A program made the position numbers and the translations under genes. The notes beneath the pieces were generated by a model. The model saw only the letters and a list, made by a program, of their open reading frames with translations, made no database searches and was not told the DNA's origin. A stretch of DNA of 41,086 bases from Welwitschia mirabilis. Taxonomy: Eukaryota > Gnetophyta > Gnetopsida > Welwitschiales. Shown piece by piece: positions 10,561 through 22,390 of this stretch. The stretch's first letter is position 1; each line of letters begins with the position of its first letter. The stretch is taken from the NCBI GenBank assembly GCA_051453625.1, contig JBOZIK010000001.1, forward strand, positions 32,312,804 through 32,353,889. Direction: 5' to 3'.

Positions 10561-11021
10561 GTTCTAAGTTCTTTTAGTAGAGGCCAGTAGCATAGGAGAT
10601 AGATTCTAAGAGCTCAAATGCTCCACCTCTGATATTTTGTTATACTCATCATAAGATTCTATTCTACTATCCTACATAGCTAACATTATCACTTTGACTC
10701 TTTTCACCATCATGTAAACCTTTTTTACCTCTAGTTTATCCACCATTACAACTCTATCTCATTTGTTTAACTTTCACACAGCTTTGCAGAGACCACCAGA
10801 TCAGTTTCTTTAGGATCTCTATCACTTCTCAAATGTATTAGCATATTAAAAAATAAGTCTTTTAGGGCTTTGGTAAAACATCACAACATCCCTCTAGGAA
10901 GAGGCACATACCACCTTTTACCTCATCATCATCATACATACAACCCACCTCTACATGATAGCGACGAGGATGATGAAGAAGATTGTTGCAGTGTGTAATT
11001 TTTTAATCCTTTATGTCTTAC
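10561..11021. other. Tail of the envelope-like region, no recognisable gene
   Basis: AT-rich sequence with a short acidic-coding stretch near 10950-10985 (GATGATGAAGAAGATTG type). No family motif was recognised. It abuts the left LTR of element C at 11022. Confidence 0.5.
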
Positions 11022-11678
11022 TAAATCTTGTCAATCACAAATAGATATACTACAAAATACAACACTCTAGTATAAATGGAAGTGATTCAAATGTTATAAA
11101 CCCATTAAAGACATGTGAAAGAAGTAGGAAAAATTATTTTCAAGGAGAATGTATTTGAAACTTTCGAATATTGTAGGGAAATAAATATGCAATGCAATGT
11201 AAATGCACTCTATTCTAGATAAAACTATTCAATTATCAAACTAACTTATTAGGCAGATTGGTCCTATATAACCTAAATCAACCAGAGAGACTGTTACTAA
11301 TTGAGACTAACTTAGGCTATCAAGTAAGTTGAATAGTACAATATAAAATACTTCTAAACTACTATTGTCAACCTTAACAAATGTTTCTCTTAAGACCTAT
11401 ATCATTAATGAAGCTATCACTAAATCAATTATAACATAAACCATAAAGGATATTAAATAGTATTAAAAAGAAATAGAGTTTTGTATTAAGAGTTGAACTA
11501 GCATCTAAGTTAGAAAATATCCATGCCTCAATAGAGTATGCACAGCCCTTTACCAAGGAAACATTTTTCTACAACTCACAAGATAGATCTCCCACACTTC
11601 GATCTTCTATCATAAGAATTTCAAGTGCATCAAAGATGATACAAGGATTATAGGGAGGATTCATTTACATAATACTAA

Positions 11679-12876
11679 TGTGCTACCAAATTGTATGTAT
11701 TTAATGGAGCATTATGAGCTATTTTTTAGGACATTTATATAGGTTTAGATGCAATTTAAAGAATTATGAATAATTGATGGAAGATCTTAGAAATATTCAA
11801 TTATTAACATGATTAAAGGCATTTGAAGAATATTATGATATATTATGACTTAGAGGAAGATCACTAATAAAAAAGGCTAGCTTCTCTTAATTTTGAAAAA
11901 TAAAGAAGACTATCATTCCCCTTATCATCTCCATAATCAAGTAGGACAACAACACTGTACAAGCCACATAAGAATGCAGATGTGAACTAGAGGTAGTACT
12001 GCTCAGTCAACTTTCATAAAGAAGTGTTATTTCCATGGTTGTTCCCATGACATGGAGAATGATGAATGTAATGTTTGAGCCATAATCCCCTTGATTGTCA
12101 TTATGATAGATAAGATAACATTTATAACTACTAGCTAATCTTTATCCATTTCATCTATTTCTTTTTTTGGAATTAAGTGTGTTTTATAGCACACTTTGTG
12201 TAATAGTTTTGTTTCATAGCCCTATAAATAAGACCCTTCTTTAACTCTCCTATCCATCTTCATTTGTATTAGACATTCATATGGCAGAAGATCAAAGGGC
12301 TAGATATTCATTTCATAAGTTACAAAAAGATGTTTCCTTGGTGAATGGTTGCGCTTCCTCCATTGAGGATTAGTTGTTTTATAATCCATATGCTAGTTCT
12401 ATTTTAATATAAAAATTTTTGTTTATTCATTCAATTTTGTTATATTTTCCTTATAGTTTATGTTGTCCTTAATCTAGTGATGTTTCATTAAAAATATAAG
12501 TCTTAAGGATAGCATCTGTTAAGGTTGAATAAAGTAGTTTTAGATTCATTTTACATTAATTTATTTGACTCTCCTGATAGCTTAAGTTAGCCTTAACTAG
12601 TGATAGTATCCTTGACTAATTTAGATTATACAAGGTCAATCTTATTGACACATCGATTTGCTACTTAGATAGGCATTTGTTTAGGTTTAGTCACACTTGC
12701 ATTGCATTGCATCTTTAATTTATTACATTATTTATAAGTTTGAGTACATTCCCTCTAAAAATTAGTTCTTATTCTTCTTTCATAGGTCTTCGATGAGTTA
12801 TGACATTTGGGTCACTCCCATTTATACTGAAGTGTATATTTTATAATATATACATATTTGTGATTATCAAGATTCA
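11679..12876 (+). mobile_element. Solo LTR of the Athila family, + orientation, inside the left LTR of C
   Basis: It begins TGTGCTACCAAATTGTATG and ends CAAGATTCA. It matches 37561-38753 in the same orientation and is the reverse complement of 21214-22390. CTAA stands just before it (11675-11678) and just after it (12877-12880), a likely partial target duplication. There is no internal region, so it is most simply a solo LTR left after recombination between the two LTRs of an element that inserted head-on into its own family's LTR. Confidence 0.78.
12223..12230 (+). promoter_or_regulatory. Candidate TATA box of the solo LTR
   Basis: TATAAATA in the context CCCTATAAATAAGACCC lies about 545 bp into the LTR, a plausible U3/R position. 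It would direct transcription rightwards into the antisense half of the split LTR. Activity today is unproven. Confidence 0.4.
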
Positions 12877-13455
12877 CTAAGGGAAAAAGGATTGCAAAAA
12901 TATGCATTGTAATGAACATAAAAGGTGAAACCCTTACTCAAAATGCACTAAAAAATGTGCTTTAATCCAAAAAATAAATAGATTAAATGTATGAAATCCG
13001 GCTGGTTGTTTTAGGTATCATCCTCACTATCGTGGGGATGAAAAAGGGGATGATGGTACATGTATTATGATTTTCTATCGTTCATGTCATGGAGACAAAC
13101 ATAGGGACAACACCTTTAGAAAATATGTTTTCATTGGTTTTAGCTCCATTTCACATCAACATCTGATTTGACTTGTGCAGGCTATCGTCCTGGCTATCAT
13201 AGGGATGGTAGGGGGGACAACAGTCCTTTTTATCTCTTTAAATTAAGGGAAGCTAGCCTCTAGTATTATTGATCTTCCTTCAAAGTATTAAACATCAAAA
13301 TAGGCCTAAAAATGCCTTTAAACATGTTAAGAATTATATGTTTTTATGATCATTCATCAACTTCCCATGATCCTTAGAATTGCATTTAAAGCTATATAAA
13401 CATCCTACAAAATAGCTCATAACACCCCATAAAATACATACGATTTGACAGCATG

Positions 13456-15329
13456 TCATAGCTTCCTACTTAGCCTTTGTCAATCCCTAATAAAATGAGA
13501 TGAACAACTACAATTATAAGCCAAATTATCTTAAAAAAATAAATTTTAAAATTATAAAATAGACTCATGAATAATCTCTAACATATTACATAACAAAATA
13601 ACATGTAACACATCATATGTATGGAGTAAAAATTGAAAAAATTATGTCTCATAAAAGCTCTAAAATAATCCAAAAAATTTTGAAAATGAGTCCCACCCTC
13701 CCTTACGAAAAACAATATGTCCTATATTGGCTAATGAATCAAAGAAATCATATGAAAATTATTATGTATAAACAAGAAGATGGATGAGAGGTGTTTTTGA
13801 ATTTTAACATTTGATAAATTAAGAATAAAGTTGAATGTAAAAATGTTAGATTTAAAAAATAGAGATGTTAAGATTCTACAATGATAAGAAAATAGAAAAA
13901 TGACTTCGAAATAACTAACTAAGTAACCAAAAAAAAATAATGGAAATAAGAAATGTAAAGAATATATCCTACCTGATCTAAATTTTAATCTAGTGAACTC
14001 CTGTGGAAGAAATCATAACATCACTTGATTTAAAAATGCATGAGAAATGTATAAATATGTAAAATTTCATATGATAAGGTAGTGATTATGACGATGCTAA
14101 AAATCAAATGCTTTAAACAATAAGTGATAAGATTAAAGAGTTTCTTAAAAATGAACTTACCTACTTGTATCTCAAAACAAACACTTGAAGCCTGAGAAAT
14201 GAAATGATCATCTGGAAAGACTAGAAATCTGAAAAATAAGAAATACCTCTAATGATACTAATAATACTACTAATTTTATTACATTAAAGTTTTTATTATT
14301 TTATTATCCATGATGAGGAGAGTATAACTACAATCATAAAATTAAAAACCTATAAAGCATGACTAACAATCATAAAAGTAAAAACCTATAAAGCATGGCT
14401 AACTAACTTCCTAGTAGAGTCCCCATAGCTACCATATTAGACTACCAAAGGCTTGTCTCAAGAAAATTTACCTTGATGTACTTATGGTAGGACATCATGA
14501 TCTTATTTTACTCTCTTCTTTTTGTTTCTTCTTTTTTCTCTTTTTTCCCCCACAAAATTCTAAATTATTAAATACTTCAAAAGATGAAGAAAAAGTAATA
14601 AAACAAAAGATAGAAAAAAACCCCCTTAAACAATCTAAGATCTTTTATCATTTGAAAGAAATATAAGAAATAAATCATCTTCCTTAAAAACAAAGTTCAT
14701 AGATGTGTGAATGTCTTAAGATTGGCTAAATCTAATCTTATCACTATTAACTACCAAAGTACAAAGATCAATTATGAAAATAAAATAAATATATAAGTCA
14801 TGTCTGAAATATGATCAAGTAATATCATAATGACCTCCAAAGAAATAAGATAATAGAACATTTAGATAATGATAGGGAAGAAGTTCTTCTCATCAAGAAG
14901 AACTTATAAGGCCAATGCTTCTATCATGTTTATATTAAAAGGTTGCTCATATATTTTCAACCTTTATCCATTAACTTTCTAAATTTCTTTACTGGTTAAG
15001 TTAGAAATCTTGATAAAGCCATTAGAATTTACTTTCTCAATAAGGTAAGGATCTAATAATTTTTAAGTTAACTTATTATGTAGAAGATGCACTCTAGTAT
15101 TACATAATAAGACTAGTTAACTAGGTTAAAAGTTCTTATGGATTAGTGTTTTATCATGTTTAATCTTACTTTGGACTTTGTGAGTAAGTTAATGATGAAT
15201 AGATCAACTTGTTTTTTATTTAAATAATCTAATTAAGCTAAATACGTTTTAAGACTTTCTTGTAAATTCACAAGATTAATTTAATATGTAGAATGATAAG
15301 AATTATAATAAACATAAATAGTTTAAAAA
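13456..15329 (-). other. 3' non-coding region of element C
   Basis: A very AT-rich region between the integrase end and the left LTR, with no recognised third ORF. It contains a 36-bp tandem duplication, 14331-14366 and 14367-14402, starting CAATCATAAAA and differing at three positions. The open frame at 14484-14666 (+) has no family features and appears to be chance. Confidence 0.55.
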
Positions 15330-16010
15330 AACAAACTTTACCATATACAAGTGTATAAGGTGAAAAATCAAGTGAATTACACCAAGAGGTATTTTAAGCC
15401 CAAAGAACATCATTCATTTTAAAATACCATAACTTCTTATTGGTAGAGATAAGTTCTTACAACTCTTTCTAAATTTTTCTATTAGCATTTTTAGTTTGTC
15501 CATTGGTTTGAGGATAATAAGCATAAGATACTCTATGTTCTATTCCAATGAGTAAGAGAAGTTTTCAAAAAAATATGGTTAATGAAATGAGTTCCTTGAT
15601 CACTAATAATTATTTGAGGAAAGCTAAAATATTGAAAAATTTAAGTTCTAATAAAGTTACAAATGGTTTAAGCATCATTTAAGGTAGTAAGAACTGCTTT
15701 AACTTATTTAGTCACATAATTAATAGCTACTAAAATGTAATTTTTCTCTTTAAAATATGGTTTTATTGGGCCTATGAAATTGATTTCCTAATAATTAAAA
15801 GGTCCACATTCAAAAATAGATTTTAGGGGTATTTCTTGTAATTGTAAAAGAATACCAAAACATTAACACGCATTGCACCTTTTAGCATAATCAAAAGAGT
15901 CCTGAAAAATACTAGGTCAATAAAATATAGAGTGAAAAATTTTTATGGTTGTTTTCTAATAGCTAAAATGCCCATCACAAACACAACTATGATAAAGATG
16001 AAGGATATCA
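15330..16010 (-). pseudogene. Integrase remnant of element C
   Basis: Read on the - strand: HSCVCDGHF (zinc region, near 15985-15960), EIPLKSIFECGPFNY, INFIGPIKP, ILVAINYVTK, IISDQGTHF, YYPQTNGQTKNAN, and SPYTLVYGK near 15340. This order matches Athila/Ty3 integrase. The first catalytic Asp in the expected DFMGP motif is Asn (AAT, 15779-15781). The second Asp is kept (15599-15601). The third, Glu in NGQ-x-E, is Lys (AAA, 15490-15492). A Trp before the INF motif is a TAG stop. Catalytically dead. Confidence 0.8.
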
Positions 16011-16209
16011 AATTTTTTTTCAATTCTAGTATACATTTTCTCATAATTGGATCCTTACACCTACAATAAAGATGGGATGTTATAGTTACTTATCCTATAG
16101 AACAAAGATTTTCTTTGATTATGACTCCAATGTTAAGGTGTTTTTAAAGTAATAAAATAATTAACAATATTATCATACCATGGAGGGGGATAAGTAAAAA
16201 TACAAAAAA

Positions 16210-16620
16210 TAGTTTTTCATCTAAAAAAATCACTAATAGAAGGATCATTAGAAGAAGAAAAAAGGTGTGATAAGTGATCTGCTATGTTGTGATGGTATCC
16301 TGCCTTATCTATAATGATGAGATTAAATTCTTTCATTAACAAGATGCATCTAATAAACTTAGTACTAGGATCTTTCTTAGTCATCAAGTATTTAATCACC
16401 ACGTGCTCTGTGTAGACATTTGTATGGAAGGCTAAAGATAATGTTTAAGATTATTAAGGTTAAAAATTATGGCTAACATTTTTCTCTTGATAGATGTATA
16501 ATTTTCTTGAGCTATTACAACCTTGAAATCATTTTTGTATTTTTATCAAAGCATCCCATCATACATTAACTCAAAATCTTTCTCCCAATTAAGTCCCATT
16601 ACAATAGGAGCATAAGAGAG
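16210..16620 (-). pseudogene. RNase H remnant of element C
   Basis: The - strand reads ENYTSIKRKMLAIIFNL near 16500, then a clean 61-codon stretch (16402-16217) with KYLMTKKDPSTKFIRCILLM and YHHNIADHLSHL. These are the conserved gypsy RNase H end, where LL..EF...I.DK.G..N..ADHLSR is typical. It lies directly after RT on the - strand. Confidence 0.8.
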
Positions 16621-16799
16621 TTTATGTTTCAGTTTATTAAAATCAAGCTAGCAATATGTATTTCAATTAAATTTAGCTTCTTTTCCTAGTAAGAAGTATA
16701 GGGTTTACAAATTTTAGCATAATCTTGTATGAAGTGATGGTAAAAACCATAATGTCTAAGATTGAAGTTGCATAACATTAATTTGAGAAGTTAGGTTTT

Positions 16800-17340
16800 G
16801 AATGATACTAATCTTTTCAAGATCCATCCTAATCCCTTTTTTTGAAATATGGTGGCCTAAAACAAATTTCATTTTTGACTAAAGAAAAGTTCTTTTCCCA
16901 ACTTAAATGAAAGCCACACTCCATGCATCTATCAAGTTTCTAATCTTTCTAAGATTTTATCAAAGATTTCTCCAGAGATTGAAAAGTCATCCATAAAGAT
17001 TTGTATTGATTCTTCTAACATGTCTAAGAAAATGCTCATAATAGTACATGAAAAAGTTTTGGGAGCATTACATAATCCAAAAGATGTTCATTCTCCAAAC
17101 GATAAGGTAAAGTTATTTTGGCCTGGACTTTCCTAGTTACGCAAACCTAGTTATAACTGCTATATTCATCTAAAAAGAAATAGAAAGAATTTCCATGAAT
17201 TCTATTGAGTATCTGGTGGAGAAAGGGTAGAGAACAATGATTCTTTTTTATAACTTCATTCAATTTTCTAAAGTTTATACATATTCTTCATTTTCCATCC
17301 TTCTTTAATTCTACAGTCAAGGGACTAACCATTCACTATC
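16800..17340 (-). pseudogene. Reverse transcriptase remnant of element C
   Basis: On the - strand, CINFRKLNEVIKKNHCSLPF is followed by HGNSFYFFLDEYSSYN, in which the first catalytic Asp is at 17168-17170. The FMDD box lies at 16997-16986 (IFMDDFSISGEIFD), the Athila form of YVDD. KMKFVLGHHISKKGIRMD near 16880-16825 is the connection motif. Segments are separated by frame changes and stops, but the order and spacing are those of Ty3/gypsy RT. Confidence 0.85.
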
Positions 17341-18029
17341 TGATATATTGTAAATAATTTTAAGATTCATTAACTTAATACTTTTTTCTTAACTACTTAT
17401 TTAAGTGCTAGATTTAATCTTCTTTGTGATTGCCTAACAGCCTTTATGTTTTCCTTAAGAGAGATTTTATTCTAAACAATAGAAGGAGGAATAGCAGATA
17501 AATCTTTATCAGACTAAGTGAAAGTATGAATTATGGATGTAAAAAGAAAAATTAAGATTGAATCTTGTTCAAGGAATAGATTCTCATTAATTATTAAACA
17601 TTTGTTCAAATTATTATAGAGAAAAATGTACTTTAGTCCATATAGAATATTTTTCAAATTTAGATTCAAATTGAGATTTCTGGTTTCTGACTTATGTAGT
17701 GGATGATATTCCTCAAAGTGCGAGTTTTCATTTATTGTTAATATTTGAACTTCCTTCCAAACTAAAGTACTATTTATTCTTCATTCTAATTTAAAAATTA
17801 ATTTTCTAAATGCTCAGAGTTATATGAATTAATATATTCTATGTTTTAATTTTAAGTGGATCATCATAAAGCATAGGTTCATATAATAGTATCCATCTTT
17901 CTTCAAACAGATGATGTTAAAGGAATAAGGTTGGTTTAATTTTATTTTCTACATCCCATTCATCACCTAGGTCTTTCTCAGCTACATCAAAAACTCTTGT
18001 TATTCCCTAGGTGACACTTCATCATTTAG

Positions 18030-18320
18030 GTTCTTGTATCTATAATGGGCTATTATATAGAAGTATCTTCCTAAAAGTAATGGGTAATATATGTTATGTT
18101 CACCCTCTATGATGACCACATCTATCAAGTAAAATACCACTTTAATTTGAATTACTAAATCTTTGATAACCCATAAGGGTTTCTTAACTAATGTGTCTAC
18201 TAATTCTAAGAGAATCGAGTAGATTCTATTCTATCTTCTAAACTAAGTCTCTTACAAATATGTAATGGTATGATGTTGATACCCACTCTTATGTTAATTA
18301 AATATCTTTTAATTCTTCTA
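18030..18320 (-). pseudogene. Aspartic protease remnant of element C
   Basis: On the - strand, INIIPLHICKRLSLEDRI is followed by LELVDTLVKKPLWVIKDLVI and PLLLGRYF near 18070-18048. This follows the Athila protease pattern (GASVNLMP..., LADRS.K.P.G...D, ILGRPF). The catalytic Asp-x-Gly is not clear, lying where the frame is broken. Confidence 0.65.
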
Positions 18321-18479
18321 TCTCCCTCTAATGTAATACTCACTGTTTCTGCCTCTAGATTCCTAAAGTTTTAGGTCTTTTTATAGCTTAGAGTATTTTG
18401 AATTTTCTTGCAAAAGTTTCTAGAATCATAAGTTTATATTAAAATTTTGCATTAAGGTATTGAGATGTCCATCAAAAGT

Positions 18480-20060
18480 TGAATTAGTATTAAGCCTATC
18501 AAGCCAAGAGGTAGCTAGTTTATTTTTTATTTATTATGAATAATTTTTCTTTTTACTTTTTTAAGAGAAGGGAAGTTGATATTTTCTAATATTTGATGTC
18601 CTATTTTTCTTCATCATTTCTAATATCATTTTAGAAGGTTGATGCTTCATAAGGAGGAGGGTTTGCTTCATGCCCACTTAATGTTACAATCTTGTAGTCT
18701 TTTCTTAATTCATTGGAATTTGGTAGAGGTTGTATTACTAATGATCCTTACAGTTTTTGGTTTGACAACATGGTTTGTTAATTCTAGAGTTTTTCTTTTC
18801 TTGTGATTTTGTAAGTTCATCTATAGAATTTCTACATGAATCATCTCGATGTTAAAAGTTTGATAAACTTGATTAAAAGTTTGAATTTTCAATTTTTAAA
18901 AGGTTAAAAATTGTTTTAAAAATTTTTGAGTTTGTAATCAAAAGTTTGAAAATTGAATTATATATTCATCTTGGGTTATAACTGGTTTTGATTTCAGTTG
19001 TGATTTCTAAAGTTTGAAAATTTGCTATTGAAAGCATAAACATCTTCATACATTTTCTCCTTGTATGTTGGCAATAGTGGATAATCCTTGATTATGTGAT
19101 AGTCACCCTCGCATAAGTCACACATTGGCACAACACTTTTCTCAGTTGCTGATTTTGCATCTAGAATCATCTGAATGTACTTCTCTAAGGTTGTTGTAAA
19201 TTCTTTAATCAAATTTGTAGGGTTTTCTTATGTTTTATCTACCTTCTTTTCTTATTTTTCTTCTTTCAATCTTTGATGATTTATCCTACAGTGTGATTAT
19301 CTCTCGATGTTGCCAAGTTTGACTCACCTTTATAAGTTCTTCTAATTTTTTATAGGAATTTTATAATATGAGGTTCATTATGTTTCCACCATAAGATAAA
19401 TCTATGTGTTGTTTTATTTGGCTATTAGAACCACTATAAAAGTAATCTATTGGATCTTCTTATGTAAAATCATCTATTAGATTAGAGTGAATTATGATAA
19501 AGAAGTGTTCGTAAGTAGAAGAATAATCCTTGTTTATCTGTTATTGGAAATTTGTTACTTTTTTCTCTTTTTCTAATAGTTACTTCACTCATAAATCTTT
19601 TAATGAATGCTTCCTGGACTTAATTCCAAGTATTTAGAGTCTTGTACAGTATAGTTTTTAACCAAAGTTTTACCTTTCCTTTTAATGTAATTAGAAAAAT
19701 GACCATATGTGTGTGATCACTAATTCTTTTCTTTCTATTTCCTGAGGTAAGAACTACCTATTCAATGTCTATAATGTAATGTATTAGAGGGGATCCTCAT
19801 TGTGTTTGCCACTAAAGATGGTATAGGCATCTAAATTATTTAATTCAACATCATCTCTTGGCGATAAATCAAAAGGAGTTTGTATTTCTCATTTCCTATT
19901 AGATATTAATTTCTTAAGGATAAGGTATGCATTAGGACAAGGGGTTGAAGATCCTAAGACTTGTTTTTGCTTTTGCATAGTGTTTGACATATTAAAACTA
20001 CCTTCTTCTAAATTAACTTCTTAAAAATCTTCTTTTAAGGAATTAAATTTTAAAAAAATA
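18480..20060 (-). pseudogene. gag remnant of element C
   Basis: Near 19870-19795 the - strand encodes a short segment ending in Gly-Lys-x-Asn-Glu-Asp-Pro, matching the EDP motif at the start of the Athila Gag core. A clean 72-codon stretch at 19212-18994 includes CDLCEGDYHIIKDYP, a zinc knuckle whose last Cys is Tyr, then a VYAF and Asn/Phe-rich segment typical of Athila Gag after the knuckle. Between these, stops are frequent. Non-functional. Confidence 0.7.
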
Positions 20061-20239
20061 AAATTAGAAGGAATATTATATGTTTGAAGATTATGTACCT
20101 AATTCGATTTTGAAGTTAATTAGTCCTTCTCTAATGTTTTCTTCTATTAGTAGCCTTTCTTTCTAATATTTCATTTCTTAATTGATCATGTCATAGCATT
20201 CACCAAATTAAAAACAATAAGTCATAAAATTAAAAATAA

Positions 20240-20582
20240 ATAATAGTCATCCTATTAGTTATGAGGACGACATACGGGATGATAAAAACAAAAAGTAGAA
20301 ATAGAAAATCAAAAATTAATAGAAACTAAAAAATAAACATAGAGGCTACCATCCTCCTTGTCGTGGGGATGACAAGTAAGATAGTAGCTATAAAAATTAA
20401 AGTAAAAATTTCACAGAAAAAAAATAAAATGAAAAATGTATGTTATTATTTCCAATGTCATCTAAACAATAGAGAGGATGACAGACTATTATTATAGATT
20501 GAGAAAAAATAAAAGCTGCAAACTAAAAATCTATAATTCCTAAATAGAAATACAAGGTCACTACAGACAAATATTCAAACTT
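20240..20582 (-). repeat. Leader of element C with three short hairpin motifs
   Basis: Three imperfect palindromes of about 25 bp lie at 20247-20272, 20349-20374 and 20457-20482. They share a CATCCT or GTCATC left arm and a GAGGA or GGATGAC right arm. The second reads CCATCCTCC, a short loop, then GTGGGGATG. The same motif recurs in both LTRs of element C. The region would be the 5' leader of the element read on the - strand. Confidence 0.5.
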
Positions 20583-21213
20583 NNNNNNNNNNNNNNNNNN
20601 NNNNNNNNNNNNNNNNNNNNNNNNNNNNNNNNNNNNNNNNNNNNNNNNNNNNNNNNNNNNNNNNNNNNNNNNNNNNNNNNNNNNNNNNNNNNNNNNNNNN
20701 NNNNNNNNNNNNNNNNNNNNNNNNNNNNNNNNNNNNNNNNNNNNNNNNNNNNNNNNNNNNNNNNNNNNNNNNNNNNNNNNNNNNNNNNNNNNNNNNNNNN
20801 NNNNNNNNNNNNNNNNNNNNNNNNNNNNNNNNNNNNNNNNNNNNNNNNNNNNNNNNNNNNNNNNNNNNNNNNNNNNNNNNNNNNNNNNNNNNNNNNNNNN
20901 NNNNNNNNNNNNNNNNNNNNNNNNNNNNNNNNNNNNNNNNNNNNNNNNNNNNNNNNNNNNNNNNNNNNNNNNNNNNNNNNNNNNNNNNNNNNNNNNNNNN
21001 NNNNNNNNNNNNNNNNNNNNNNNNNNNNNNNNNNNNNNNNNNNNNNNNNNNNNNNNNNNNNNNNNNNNNNNNNNNNNNNNNNNNNNNNNNNNNNNNNNNN
21101 NNNNNNNNNNNNNNNNNNNNNNNNNNNNNNNNNNNNNNNNNNNNNNNNNNNNNNNNNNNNNNNNNNNNNNNNNNNNNNNNNNNNNNNNNNNNNNNNNNNN
21201 NNNNNNNNNNNNN
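20583..21213. other. Assembly gap, 631 N
   Basis: It hides the junction between the 5' LTR and the leader of element C, including the primer binding site. The 262-codon frame reported across it is an artefact. Confidence 0.99.
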
Positions 21214-22390
21214 TATTAATTACAAATAGATATATTGCAAAATATAACACTCTAATATAAATGGAAGTGACCCAAATTTCATAAGTCCATTGAAGCCATG
21301 CGAGAGGAGGAGAAGAAGAAGAATTGATTTTTAAGGAGAATATATCCAAAACTTAGAAATAATATATAAATAAATATGTAATGCAACACAAATTCAATCT
21401 ATCCTAGACAAATATCTATCTAATTATCAAATCGACTTATCAAAGAAATTGGCTCTATATAACCTAAATCAGCCACAGGGACTATCATTAGCTAAGATCA
21501 ACTTAGGATATTAAGGAAGTTGAATAGTGTAATGTAAACTACTTCTAAACTACTATTGTCACCCTTAATGAAGGTTGTCCTTAAGACATATATCATTAAT
21601 AAAACTATCACTGAATTAAAATGATAACATAAATTGTAAGGGATATTAAACAATATTAAAAACAAATAGAGTTTTATATTAAGAATTGAATTAGCATCTA
21701 GGTTACAAAATAGTTGCACTCAATGGAGGATGCACAACCTTTTACTAAGAAAATGCCTTTCTGCAACTCACAAGATGGATCTCTAGTCCTTTTATCTCCT
21801 ATCACAATAATTTTTTGTGCATTAAATATGATGGGAGGATGATAGGAGTGGTTTATTTTTACAACACAGAAGGTGAAACCGTCATTTAAAATGCATTGAA
21901 AAACATGCTTCAATCTAATAAAAATGGATGGAATGGGTGAAAGTTAGTTAGTTATTTCAAGTATCGTCTTGAATGTCATGGGAATGATAAAGGGACAATG
22001 GTACATGCATTATGACTTGACATCCTTCATGTCATGGATATGACCAAGGGGATGACACCTAGTCTTCATTGATTCTAGCTCTAGTCCACATTAGCATCTA
22101 AGTTGGCTTATGCAGGCTATCATCCTACCTATCATGAGGACAACAATGGGGACAATAATCCTCTTTATTTTTTCAACTCAATAAAATCTATCCTCTAGCA
22201 TTGCTCATCTTCATCTAAATTATTGAGCATCATAATAGGCCTAAAAATGCCTCTAAGCATGCCAAGAATTATGTTTTTCTATGATTATCCATCAACTCTT
22301 CATAATCATCAGAATTCCATCTAAATCTATATAAATGTACTACAAAATATCTCATAACACCCCATTAAATACATACATTTTGGTAGTACA
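21214..22390 (-). repeat. Right (5') LTR of element C
   Basis: The almost complete - orientation LTR, whose last bases at its left edge fall in the gap. It matches the two halves of 11022-13455 and is the reverse complement of 11679-12876 and 37561-38753. Its right end, TTTGGTAGTACA, is the complement of the LTR start TGTACTACCAAA. It contains hairpin-like motifs at 21963-21988, 22021-22044 and 22118-22144. Confidence 0.82.

Larger units (their letters stand above)
11022..13455 (-). repeat. Left (3') LTR of element C, split by a solo LTR
   Basis: Segments 11022-11678 and 12877-13455 align respectively with the left and right parts of the intact LTR at 21214-22390. Shared blocks include ATAAACAT-type AT stretches, ACTACTATTGTCA, TAGGCCTAAAAATGCC and ATAACACCCCAT. 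The intervening 1198 bp is the same family in opposite orientation. Joined length is about 1.23 kb, close to the other copy. The outer end reads TAAATCTTG where TGAATCTTG is expected. Confidence 0.8.
11022..22390 (-). mobile_element. Element C: degenerate Athila-like Ty3/gypsy retrotransposon
   Basis: Two copies of an LTR of about 1.2 kb, both in - orientation, flank an internal region. Read on the - strand it holds leader and gag (about 20570-18480), protease (18320-18030), RT (17340-16800), RNase H (16620-16210), integrase (16010-15330) and a long AT-rich 3' part. RT before integrase is the gypsy order. Sequence motifs match Athila-type elements: FMDD instead of YVDD, and the LVYGK integrase tail. 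Flanking bases CTTAC (11017-11021) and TGAAA (22391-22395) do not match, so no target duplication is visible. The left LTR is split by a solo LTR. All coding parts are broken. Confidence 0.82.

Noticed and set aside
14484-14666. 60-codon open frame in the 3' region of element C
   Set aside because: Low-complexity Phe/Lys-rich product, wrong strand for the element, no motif.
20561-21349. 262-codon frame on the - strand
   Set aside because: It is almost entirely gap N, with LTR sequence at its edge.
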